From contig NC_092583.1 in assembly GCF_037975245.1 (NCBI RefSeq), positions 14,039,764-14,103,763 of the forward strand: DNA of 64,000 bases. The letters are read 5' to 3'. The DNA is from Apostichopus japonicus. Taxonomy: Eukaryota; Echinodermata; Holothuroidea; Aspidochirotida; Stichopodidae. The notes beneath the pieces are model-generated. The model did no database searches and was not told the DNA's origin. It saw only the letters and a program-made list of their open reading frames with translations. The number at the start of each line of letters is the position of its first letter. The stretch's first letter is position 1. This document shows, piece after piece, positions 22,555 to 35,400 of the stretch. Both the position numbers and the translations under genes were made by a program.

Positions 22555-23445
22555 CTAATCCTCTTCCAATAAACTTATGGGATCTTCATATCCAAACAGT
22601 TTAAAGTCAGGAGCAAATCTCTGGTACAAAGCTCTTACATCTTTCCTTGGAACATCCGAAAAGTACTTTTGAAGTAATCTACCATCGGAACTATTTGTAG
22701 GGTTGGTAGAATTGCGGAATAATATCTTCTTCGGTGAAATGCCGATTATATTTCTCAACACAAAATTCGTATCTCTATCTAGGGTCTCTACCCTACCTAT
22801 AAAATCAAAGTTGATTGCACAAGGATGGCTTAATCTAAACATTTCAATCCAATGTTCTTCCGCCGGATCCAAAAGATTATTTTGCGGATCCGAGACATAC
22901 TCGACATACTCGTGGAAGGTGGTATTAAGATCCATACCTCGTAATCTATATCTCTTAAAGGCTTCCGTTAGTTTTTTCATCTTTTTACTCCAATCTTTTC
23001 GGAAAACCCCATTCAGTGACGTTCTTTTCTCAAGTTTATCTCTATAAGCGGATAACAAACGAACGAAAGGATTACGAACGAACGTAAACTTGACGTAATT
23101 TTCTAGTCTATATTTAGCTTCAGATATAGTGTATGTACTAAGACTTCGAATATATTTTGAGGTCAAGACGTGTGTCTCTTTTTGTCCAATCGATTGTGTT
23201 GAGTTCGCTTTCCCGCTCAAAACTAACAAAACTCTTTTCCAGTTCGTACAACCCGCTTTGGGAATGTAACAGTAAATGATTTTGTATTTATCGAGGACGA
23301 GGAAATGTTCAAGTTTCCTGATCACTTTGGGGTTGAGTGTAGTATTGTGGTGATTTGAGGCCATTCCGAGGGCGGCACACTGTTCGGTGATCGTTTTTTT
23401 ACGGTACTTTTGTATTTCCATCTGACAATCGTAGTCACAATCAAC
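22555..23445 (-). CDS. Sulfotransferase catalytic exon
   Basis: The open frame extends upstream of its first ATG (23421) to an acceptor TCTATCTTCTAG, so that ATG is not the true start. The exon adds VDCDYDCQ before MEIQKYRKK. It carries both PAPS-binding motifs and the family block HWIEMFRLSHPCAINFDFIG followed by RVETL. It ends SLLEED and TAG. Confidence 0.93.
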   Translation of the reverse strand, partial: VDCDYDCQMEIQKYRKKTITEQCAALGMASNHHNTTLNPKVIRKLEHFLVLDKYKIIYCYIPKAGCTNWKRVLLVLSGKANSTQSIGQKETHVLTSKYIRSLSTYTISEAKYRLENYVKFTFVRNPFVRLLSAYRDKLEKRTSLNGVFRKDWSKKMKKLTEAFKRYRLRGMDLNTTFHEYVEYVSDPQNNLLDPAEEHWIEMFRLSHPCAINFDFIGRVETLDRDTNFVLRNIIGISPKKILFRNSTNPTNSSDGRLLQKYFSDVPRKDVRALYQRFAPDFKLFGYEDPISLLEED

Positions 23446-26400
23446 CTAGAAGATAGAAAGGAAAAAAGAAAAGTCAATGGATAACCAGAGGGAAACCCCT
23501 CCTAGCGGTTACTTGCCTTTAAATACATTACATATGCATCACAAGAGTAGTTTGCAAGCTAACCCTGCTTGAAGTTCGTACTACATGTACCCAAGCCGAC
23601 CTTTAACCTCCACCTTAAACAACATGGCGGTTCTACTGAACATGGGGAAGTCAAATCAGCATAAGTTTCACATCTTCATTGATACCTGACCATTAGAAAT
23701 TTCGTAGGGTTTGACTTCTGCAAACCTTAAATGAGCTTCCACCTATACCATAATTGTGAAGCAATTTTACTTATCATTTGGGTAATCTACCATGCATATA
23801 TAATCTCTTCAGGAGGTAAAGTTCTCAAGGAAAAGTACTTTTGATGTTTTGACATTTGGACCTCTGCTGACCCCAAATGACCTTTCACCTTCCACCCAAA
23901 AATAATATGGTTCTTGTACTCACTATATAAGAAGACACGTGCCATATATATGCTATGTGATGTAACATATCTTGGGGGTATCGTCTCTACAAGGTTTGTG
24001 TATATAAGTGTGTTACTTTTGATGACCCCAAACGACATTTTATCTCAACCAAAAGCAAAACAGTTCTTGTACTCATTACAGGGAGGCTACATGCAGCACA
24101 TGATGAGAGCCATTCAAGTTTCCTATCTGAAGATATCGTGTATAGTTATACAAGGGTTTCAAGTTTTGATCCATCGTGACCTTAAATGAACTCTGACCTA
24201 CACCAAATTGTTTAAAAAAGTAACACCACATAAGGCTATCTTAACATACAAACGTGAGCTCCTTTGTTGTTCAGATTCTGGAGATACAGCGTTTTTGAGA
24301 TTTTTACATTTTGCCTTCTGCTGACCCCAAATGATCTTTGACCTCTACCATGTGGAAGCCACAGGCCAAATATAAGAAATGCAGATGTTACCTACCATGA
24401 GATACCATGTTTCAAAGCTAGGGCGTCACACACATACACACTTACACACACTCAAACACAAACTTGCCTGCATAGGTTACCTGCCTGCCTACGGCAAGTA
24501 ACCAAACTTTTTTTTTTAAACCAAACCTACATACCGAGAATCAATTCAAAATAAGATAGTAATCTTGGAATTTAGCCAAGAGAATTTCCAAGCTAAAGAA
24601 AGATGTCCATAAAAGTGCACTACCTTCAACATATGTTATGGCGATTGACACATTGCGGCTGTGACGTTTGAAGCGCAATGGCATGACTGTGCTGTTAACG
24701 GATTTACAATACTTCCATATATAAACTATCCCATCTGCCATACCATTTATATACCTTCTTTCTACTACCGAAATGTCTATAATATGTGTGTGATATATGA
24801 AGGTTTTGTTCAATCATTTACGCTTTTTCATTAACGCCTTAAATCAAACGGAAATGATATACTTGCTTTTTTTTGAAAACGGAAACCACTGTCTTTTCAA
24901 CTGACCATATGATATTTAAGGTTCAAGCATGTATACTGTACGTGCATGCATGGTCATGAATGTATCACGGTAGAAGGATAACGAATTACAAATGCTTCAA
25001 CACATTGAATGTTCCTTCTTCGAAGGTTTGAAAAGAAAGTTCAAATGTTCGCCAAATACACCCTATACCTCAGACCCCCTTATCCCCTATATCCCAGACC
25101 CCCTTATCCCCTATATCCCAGACCCCCATATCCCATATATCCCAAACCCCCTAATCCCCTATATCCCAGACCCCCTTCGACTCCTAACACAGGACTCCTC
25201 TTTAAATCATGGATCCGACACTGATCAGTCATGCGGATATAGAAACCTAAAGAAAATCCTTGCATGGTTGAATGTTCCAACATCTGCAGTTACATTCTCA
25301 ACCTGAGACGTCATTTCGACATCAACATGTTTTTAAAGGTTCATATTGCGTTATCAGATGAAATGCATATGTAAAAGAGAGAATGTTTAAAGGCGTGGCT
25401 TGTTGTTGGATAATTAGCCACTTTGCTGACGAAAATGTTCTTCCTTTTTGCTAAATTTGGTAAGATCCGAGACGTTTTTCGTGCAAAATATGTTTGGTAC
25501 ATCTTTGGAGTAGCGTTAATGGATCACAATTAATGGTATACAGTCGTCACTTTCGGGTGATATTTAAACGCATGCATGTCCTTTAAGCTATAGTCCACTC
25601 ACATATTCAATTCAGCGATTCAACTATAATATATATGACGGCAACTGAATATGTGTTTCCGCCTCGTAAGATGAATGGACACGACGACATCCTAAAGGCG
25701 ACCATTGGGGTGTATATGGTAACACTAATCCTAGCGGGCAATGTATCGTCACGCCCGTGGCGGAAAGAGCTAGCAGCTAACATTCTAACCTTTCACGTAC
25801 GCAAGGTGACGTGAACTTAACTGCTATGGTTATCCGATAGAGACCAGACAACAAAGCGTTCTAAAACTACAGCTGACAAGATAATATTCCAAGCAGGCTT
25901 GAAAGCACTTCCCATACTTGGCCTCGAACTACAACGCAACAGTTAAACGGCAGTAAGAGAGAAATTTAGCCACCCAAGCGGTTTAGTATATGCATAGTCA
26001 CTTGTATCTTTGAGAGTCAGGGTATAGGCAGGAGATAGTTATGTCACAAAGGCCTCCTTTTGGCAGACTCCATTTTGACTAAAGTTTGTTATAGTGAGAA
26101 TACATAAATCTTTGTCCCATATTTTGCTGGACCACCTCAATATTTTGCGGGGCGTCCCCCCCCCCCCCGTCAGGCTTAATAGTTATTATTCAATATACAA
26201 AATTATGACCACCGTGTCCCCTTTAATTCATTACAGGTTTCTTGTAACTCCCGAATTCCTTTAATTCATGCAGATGCATTGGGATCAGGAGGGACAATAG
26301 CACGTGGACCGGGTCAATTTGGGGGACCAGGAAAAACATGGAGTGGTCCCTAAATTAATGCACAGATTCCTTCCAACCTCGGGATGGTATAACAAACAGT

Positions 26401-29400
26401 TATCTGTGTTGGCAAGAATAGAAACAGGTCAAAATGGAACATATCTCCAAATGATAGGCACACAAGTACAACTATAGTCAGGACAGTGCAACGCAATCTC
26501 TTGAGTAAACTAAACAAAATGCCATGTGCAATGAACGAATCACCTTTGATATATATTTGACAGGGAAGCCCTAAGTAACAAAATACTGGGCAATTTAACT
26601 CGATTTCATAGTCTAAAACATCATCGTAATAATAATCCATGGCAAAAAGGGAGATTGCAATTTATCAAAGAAAGACATCCTCCCTACATATTTCACACTT
26701 CATGAAGGTTATCGAGCTACAAAAACTACATCCATTCTCTTATTCGTCGCCCCGTATATACACTACGATCATTGTCATGTATTAATCATATGTTAAGAGA
26801 AACGGAAAATATTCCAAACTTTCAAATTTTACTTCATTGTTTAACACGAAACCTGACTAGATCAGCTTATCAACTAAAACACAACAAAATTGTAACTTAT
26901 CAAAATTAAGGTCTCACCTCAGTAGAAAAGTCTAGGGCACCAAACTTTTGTTTCCTCTTATCTTCAGATGAAAGCTTTGCTGTTGTTGAATGACCTAACA
27001 CTCCATCGTCGTTGGTGGAATATTCCGCTATCACCTCTGAAATGACAAATATAAATCCATATTAAGTAGAGAGTATTTAGTTGGTTCCAAAAATACAAAT
27101 TATATAATATCAGCGACGGAATTACAGGGGGCAAGGGGGAGGGCTTGCCCATGCCCCTCACTTGTCCCAAAGCTTGAGTTGGATTTTTTATCCGATTCGG
27201 TCGGTATTTTGGTTCGTTATGCCACAGCAATACTGATAACTCTGCGACGAAGACTATAAAAAAAGATCGACCCATTGTGACGATTCTTCTTTAAATCCGT
27301 AACGCACTAGTACTAACCTACTCCTATACTACTAGTACCAATGTGACAGTGCCATATTATAAGCATATATGATATAGGCCTATGCCCTTCAAGATTTTCC
27401 AGCTTGGCTGTATTGAACATTGAGAGAAACAATGTGATATAGACATAGAGAAAGTTGTTAGCCAGTTTGCCACCGATGAGAGTGTCAACGGGCGCCGTCT
27501 ATCCCTTCATTAACGAAAGATTGACCATTTGTTACTCTTTTTTTTCATGTCGCTTGATAAATCTGGCAACACTTTATGCAGATAGCATAATTATATTTTC
27601 ATATACGCAACTATAGTAGGCTTATACTGAGAAACAACTTATAGGTATTGTACCATATTACATTTAGGGGCTTTAAAATCCAAAAAAAATCTCAAAAAGG
27701 GGGGGGGGCACACCCTCCCCTTAGACCCCTCACCCAGGTGCTCCCTCCCTAGTTTCATTCATCAAATCACGCCCCTGTATATGATATGGTGGAATTTCGT
27801 GTTTTAAATATGAGAATAACTCAATAAACTGAATATTCCACTCTTTTCTAGTATACAATCAATATGAAATCATGTAGTAGTTTACAGATTGTTTTGAAAC
27901 CGGTGAGGAGGCCCTCAATTCCATTACATGCTGCGCCCAAATATATCCATATGACGCATTATTCTTTCAAAATTAAACATGTAGATCTCTGAAGAATATG
28001 TAACTCGTATATGTGAAACGGTAAGGCTGATTTACATATCAAGTTATCAACATACGGAGTGTTAGCTCAGTAGTTAACGCCGGTGCCTTTCAATCATAAG
28101 GTCCCCGGTTCGACTCACTCCCAGATTAATGTATGTCGTCCAGTCACAGAGTTGTTGACAATTAACAATTCATAATCATGGACGTTAAATATGAATGTAA
28201 GAGCCTGACTTCGGTCAGCTTGCGGCTTTGATAAGCCAATGAGGCTTCTTCGCGAGTTCCTGCTTGCAGGAGGATCTAATATACATACATACATACATTT
28301 CACAGATCGTTCGAATTGATAACATGACCACTACGACAGCTTATATGCAGGTAACCGTTTAACTAAGTTTAAAGACATGTAGCCAGCTGTATATATTACA
28401 CCACACATTGGTTGCTCGCCATGACATTTTAATCAGGAATCCTGTCAAAGTGGAAGGATTAAAAATATTTGTGTAATTTTATCGCTTAACTAATTACCAC
28501 TGAAATTTAATCAATATCTCTCTTGTCATGATTGTGAAATGCGACACTGACGACTGTCCTTAGGAAATGTACATCCTTGTCATCCCAACCCCCTAAATCC
28601 CGTCGAACGTTTGTTTGATTTTTGCCCGGAGACGTGTATGAACAAACAAGCATTTAGCACACAATAACATGAGAACATGGGGGTCATACAGTGTGTAAAT
28701 ATTAACATAATGTGGACTTCTTGTACATATAGCCAATATAGGCCTAATCGCCTATGCAGAACACCTCTGCAGCGACAAAACAACGAGCGGTATGGGTAGG
28801 ATAATTACTTCAACATATGTGTATGATTACATATGAAGTTCAACTCTTGATAACCTGATTAAGAAATAGGCAGCTATTACTAGTGTATCTATATGAGATT
28901 AGAAGATATATAGCTTTGACAAGGTAAGCCTACATATGGTATGAATGCCGAAACTAATGAGAAAAAAGTAGTCAAGGACGGACGAGTTAACATTAAAGTG
29001 ACACACTGTTATTGTTTAGTAACAACAGTCATGTAATATAATTATAACCCAAAGGCACTCGACAATAACAAAATAATTTCGGTGAAGATTGGGGGATGGG
29101 GGAGATTGGTAAGGAGGATTAGGGGCATGAGTGTGTTCTTTTTTCAGTGACCCTTATTTCTGATGTTCTTCATAATGCAGTTTTGGAGTGAAGCAATGGT
29201 AGAAGCGTGAATTGCTTCAATGCTTAATTATACTTCTATATATCACTACATATTCTGAACGAAAGCTTGTAGAAGGGAAGAAAAATCCAATAACCATTCT
29301 GTGCTAACCAGTCCCACCACATAATAAAAACATGCACGATATTAGGGCAAACAAACCACCTGCCAAACGTATTTACGGTCGCGGATATGCCCATATGGTT

Positions 29401-32400
29401 ATTCACGCTATGGCAGTTTGTCATAAAGTCATAACCGCTACCGCTCCTCAACCGCCGTCTAAAACCGCCCATCACCAACCTCTGCCCACTCGCTTGGGTA
29501 AAACGACCATCGTGGCAATCAGTAAGAAGAAGAGTTCATATATCAGCAAAACAATTTCAATGTTGTACTGAATTAAAACAATCTATTTTGCAACAGTATA
29601 TCTCCCTTACATTCATGTCGTGAACTCTTCAACAACACCGTACATTGATTTGTAAACCATACCGACAGTAGTTTTATGATAGCATGCATGTTTTCAATGG
29701 TGAATTAGATGAAAGGGCTCGTCGTCAAGGAGCTCGTCAACTTGAATTTGACCCTTGACCTCGAACTATCCGCAATATTGAAGTACACTGTGTGGGTTGC
29801 ATATAATAGTAATAATAGTATCCAACAGGGGGAGTTTACCACCTACAGACAGTTCCTTGCCTACTGCCTAGCTCGAAAGAAACCAAAGACAGTTCACCTT
29901 TGGAAGGCATACTGTCATTCGTGTAAGAAGTAATGTCTTCCTCGGTAAGCGATTGATAAGTACCGCAGTCCATCTCAGGAAAATAACGAATTCTATAGAA
30001 CGCCATTACACCCGAGTGCAGCGATAAACCTCAAGTGAAAAGACACAATCTATATGATGTTGTTCAAAGTATACGGTGTTAGCTATATAAAATGCTCCAA
30101 TCCGCTCCCTTACCGAAACACTGACCTACTCGTCGATTAGGGAAGCTACTGCAAACCTCCATTCACCGATAAATGTGACAACTTTTGATGTCACATCAAC
30201 GAATGCCCTACGGTACATAGCTACTTAACGACCATTTACCTGAAATTCCTGAATACCGTAACTCGCACACCTACCAACGATTCCTTGTTGTATATTTTCA
30301 TCAAGATTCATGAAATATAGTAAAAGAATCAGACATTTTTAAATTGTGGACAGAGCAAACAGATAGACGCCAGTCGAACGCGCAGGCCCATTAATTTTAC
30401 TACACATAATCCTAGTCATGTTGATCATCGGAAACAGTTAACCTCCATTTCAATCATTCAGCAATGATCATAAAACCCGACTGCAGTGGGATAATATTCA
30501 GTGAGTCTATACATCATCATAATCCAGCTATGACAAGCACGACATAAAACATTTTAACGACTTCTCTGAAATATTACCAACCATAGTATTTTCCCCTACA
30601 TTGGATGTATAGATGGTGCGAGTTAGTTCAGCAAATTCGCCACGTTGCCATTCCTTCATGTTTGCGCTGAAAACTTATTAATCTTGTCGGTAATCGTTCT
30701 CCCTCGCTAAGAGCAACGCATGGGTGGGAGGGGGGGCGGAGACGGAAGGGGCAGACACTGTAGAGGACCAAATACGTGCATAGGTGCGGCCGGCGAGAAA
30801 CAATCACCCACAGGCGCGAGGATGAGGGATCAACAGTTACGACGGTGGGACGGTCAATTGACAGGCACAGTATAAACAAGGGGCGAGGGAGAGTTAAACC
30901 CGTCCGTGGGGGACATTACAGTCACCAGAGTGTGCTCTATCATAGAGGGTTATCCCATGGGAGGATGGTGCCGGGTCTGCCCCTTCCCGACCCATCCGAA
31001 TGTGATGCTCTATCTCTCCGCGTGTCTCATGTCTCTTGGTTGTTGCCCCTTGGTCTATTAGTTGAAAATAAACCTTTATGCCACTTTTTTTCTTTCTTTT
31101 TTCCAGCTGAAGAATCTGCACAAAATGTAGCCGAGCAGGATCTTATCCCTTACAATTCAGCGTACCAATGGAGTAGGGAGGCAGACACTGTGAAAGGGTG
31201 TTCCTTGGGGAAGGTATTTTGTCGACCTGCCATTATCGAGTATAATAACGGATATATTAGAAATACATCGGTAAATCATAATCATGATAAGTGTTGCAAT
31301 GAAGGTGACATTTGGCCATTATTGTACAATGAATATGTCGTTAACATGAAGATTTATGTCTTGATACAATTAGGTGTTACCCTTCTATTATAAACATATA
31401 CTTCCTATTTATATACCTGTCTATATGTAACTATGCTAGGCAACAGACAATAAACGCGCCAAGGATCGTGTCAAGTTATGTTTCAAGTGCTTGACACGAG
31501 GATTCTCTTCAACATGTGAAAATATATTACTTGAGGTGAGAGTATGTCCTCACGCCGACCGTATTGTAGCTGTCTGGCAGGGGAACGTGTAGGAACGTGT
31601 CAGACGCGGGGAGGGTTGCGCTAAAAGCAGGAGTGCTTTATACGTTTGCTACATCGTACCCTGCATATGCAGTGTTCAGCTGTACAGCTACAATCCTATA
31701 TGTGCAATCTGTATCTAATAACTGCCACTGATCGAAGAGTATGAACAAAGGTACTCAGTTACGTTATATAACATTTGAAATTGGAGGCGACCCATTCCAC
31801 ATGGGTCGATATATTCCGTTCAAGTGCCGAAAAGCAAAACGGGGGCATCTTCCTTCATTCTATAGGTTCGTCAACAAGTAAGATGTACTTATTTTCTTGT
31901 TTTGTGGCATATATGTTGAGGTGGGTTCACGCAAGTATCTGCCACCGTACGAAAATGGTAAAACCTGAAGCAATGCCCTTGTTAAACTCTCCTGTCTCTA
32001 TAACTCGCCTGCTTGATCGTGATACAGAAAAAAAAACTGAAGGTGCCATGAATGGCCAAAGTGTCAGCTATCCGGTGAGAGATAGGTTCTGCCTAATGAA
32101 CAGTTGAACACTCTACCAGACTTTAGAGATCACCTTAATTAATTAGTCAGATAATTTAGTGTCTTATAGTCAAAGGAGAAACTATATGAAGAATCCAACA
32201 AGTATTATGTATGAATAAATAAGTCCTTGCATAATTAATTCTTGTTTGATTTAGAAACCAGAAAGCCAGCTGGCTATGTGTTCCCTTGCCATATATTTTG
32301 CTCAAAATTCCACATAGCTTATGTAAAGCAAGTGAGTTAATCATTTTTTCCAAGAATTTAAAGTTAGAATTAGAAATCAGAGATGTCCATCGCTTACTTC

Positions 32401-35400
32401 TAGCACTCACTTGTGAGCATCGACCAATAAATTCACTGTTAAGGATTTTACAGTCTGGAATTTTTATTCCGAAATTTTTCAATATCCAGAAAGAACAGTC
32501 TTCCTAAGTGAAAGATGGAAACTTAGATGTATGAGCAAATGGTAATTTCCTTTTACCAATTTTGAACTAGCAAATCAGCTTTGCCACGAACCATCCCTTT
32601 AATAATTGTTATTTATGAATGATACTTACATGACATTGATTATACGCTGTGAAATATTTAAACAACTTACTGCCAAAGTCATCTAGAAACAAGAGCCCAA
32701 GGGCACTGTGGTTCCTTGCTTGGGGTATATGACAATACACATAATATTATCGAGCAAGATTGGGCTCAAATAGTCCAAGTAATTGTGGTCCTACATGTTC
32801 CCATAAAGTAACCAACACTATAGCCAACACTTTTGTGATCACAAAATGTGATCGGATTTTTTATCAAAAGGCACTTTTGAGATCTAAATATGGCGTCGAA
32901 AATGTAAGAAGTATAAGGTCACCTACAAGCGGGTCAACAGATATGATAACATTGGTGACCACAGATGACATGACCTTTAAGTATGAAAATGTTCCACCAC
33001 CCCCCCCCCCCCCATTCACAACTTGTCCCAAATTATCAACCGTGTCACACCTTGGCATTGGGATTTAATTGCATTAAATGTCTAAAAATTAACTTTGAAC
33101 TTGTATACATAACTTCACACACAAAGGTCACCCGTAGGTCAACCAATTGACATTTTTGATCAGTGAGACCTAAACGGAGCATCAAAACTGTAAAAATTCA
33201 AACATGTTTTCTTTGCCCATTTTCTCCCCCCAAAATACCAATTTTTTAACATTAGCTGACCTTTGGTGACCTTGGACCACATGACCGCTAAGTTTGAAAA
33301 TATTCCCCTATACCATTCGCAACTTGTCCAAAAAAATCAACCTTGTCACACCTTGGCACTGGGAGTTATTGCATGAAATGTCTGAAAATTAACTTTGACC
33401 TCCTATAACTTCACACACAAAGCTCATCCAGGGGTCAACCTATTGACATTTGTGATCAGAAGGTACCTTTAACATCTGAAAATAGCATCGAAACTGTAAA
33501 AATCCCCAAAACACGAAAAGGTCACCAGAGGTCAAATTGAGGTCAAGGGTCACCCAGATGTGGGTGGACAATTGGATTACGTAGAAGCAACTCCCAACCC
33601 TAACTGACAATTAGTTCTCAAGTTATCGCAAAAATACTAGTTTTTTATCATTAATTGACCTTTGTTGACCTCGGATCACATGACTGTTAAGTTTGAAAAT
33701 GCTCCCCTAACCATTTCACAACTTGTCCCAAAATATCAATCTTGTCGCACATTGGCACTGGGAGTTATTGCAGTTTTAATATTTTCGGTTTTTGGACCAT
33801 AACTGACCTTTGGTGACCTTTGTGAGCACCAGAAACAATAGGGCACACCTTCTCCATATGGTGGATCTATAGTCCAAGTTTGGCCTCAATCCAACATTCC
33901 CTTATTGAGATAGAGCGTACCCAAGCAAGTGTCACAGACACACACACACACACACACACACCCATACATACACACACACACACACACACACGCCAACCTG
34001 ACTGCATAGGTTCCTTTTGCTAAAGCAAGGAACCAAAAAATCAAACAAGATGATACCAATTTTGAGACCATTTGAGATAACCTGATGACCTCTTAAAGCT
34101 CAGAGTATGGAAACTTAGGGCCAACCCAACACAAGAGTATCAACTATTTGAAGCAGATTTCATTTCCTGGATGACTAAATATGTGTAGTTGAAGATCATT
34201 TTAGATCTATTTGATATTAGGCCTGTTCACTATAAACTGAACTGAAATTGCCCAAACTTTGTTCAACAACACAACATCATAGCATGGCAGAACACAGATT
34301 AATTTTGGAGTTAACATGTTTACAATGTTTACATCCTTTGACCGTCTTGACCTCATGTGACCTTTCACTTCTTTCAATTTCGACAGGGTTCTTGCACTCA
34401 CTAAGTTGGTTCTAAATACTACGTATGAAGTTCCACATATCATGTACTTTTTGAACTATCGTATTTACGAAGTTTTCAGACTTTGACCTCAGTTGATCCC
34501 AAAGGAAGGAATACAAATCCTTGTCAATTAATATCATCCAGCGAGCACGATAACCTGCTAATCTTGCTCAAGATATACAGTTTTCTACGTTTCATATACA
34601 TACCGGTATTAGTAACATGTTCCTTTAATATATAACCTTACGATGTACCACCGTTGATAGTTTTGCTGTTCATCAAGTCTTGAGGCGTTAAAATGAGACT
34701 TAGAAAATCATATATTTATATACCCATAAGGCCGAAAATTCAATTAGCTTTTTGACATTTTGTTCGGATTAGTCTTTCCCTACAATGGAATCAGACGCAC
34801 AGTCGTGTTGGGAGACGGGAGTCAGCGCGTGGACAATTCATTCGAGGTAGTTTATTGAATATAATCAAAACACACGGAACATGAGAGAACAGTATCATGC
34901 ATTAGTTTGCCCATGGCTGTGCTCTTGATATATTCAGCCCGTATATGTAAAAGATTTAAGCTGTTAAATTGCTCGATTTAACTGATTTTATTATAATAAC
35001 ACCAACAAGATTGATACAATTTTTACCTTTTCACGAATTAAAACCTTGAACCTTTCAATAACTGAACGGTTCTTTAGTTATCCTATGTTACCACCCCCCC
35101 CCCCCCCTTAAGTATAGTTGTGACGTCAAACTATAGCGTCAACATGAGAAAATTCGGTCACAGTGATACGCCGACTTAAAATAGGACGTTAATTATAACA
35201 TGACGGAAGCTGATGTCTGCATGGATATACGTACTCATTACATATGTTTGCGGTTGATTGTTTTCGCGAAAATGGTTCACAGGTGTTAGAAGAACGAAGT
35301 CTGGCTATAAATAAAAATATATTCACTCTACAGAATTACTCTCAATCTCAAACATTCGTCCTTACAACAAGTGTATTTATATACATATTGCATACATATT

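Larger units (their letters stand above)
32257..34040 (+). repeat. Long dispersed repeat, copy A, with internal tandem units
   Basis: It begins AACCAGAAAGCCAGCTGGCT and shares ordered blocks with 47385-48300. From about 32800 to 33830 it has diverged units of roughly 250-300 bp, each with TGACCTTTGGTGACC-like, CACAACTTGTCCCAAA and CCTTGGCACTGGGAGTTATT words. It closes with an interrupted CA microsatellite (33938-33991) and the hairpin GGTTCCTT...AAGGAACC followed by AAAAAA near 34009-34040. No reverse transcriptase or transposase is encoded. It is probably a non-autonomous element or the 3' tail of one. Confidence 0.65.

Noticed and set aside
24992..25306. Tyr/Pro-rich repeat ORFs
   Set aside because: They are readings of the 24-bp minisatellite in different frames.
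30776..31393. 205-codon plus-strand ORF, longest non-repeat ORF outside the sulfotransferase
   Set aside because: No domain, no family resemblance, mixed low-complexity composition, and no supporting splice or promoter context; chance length is plausible.
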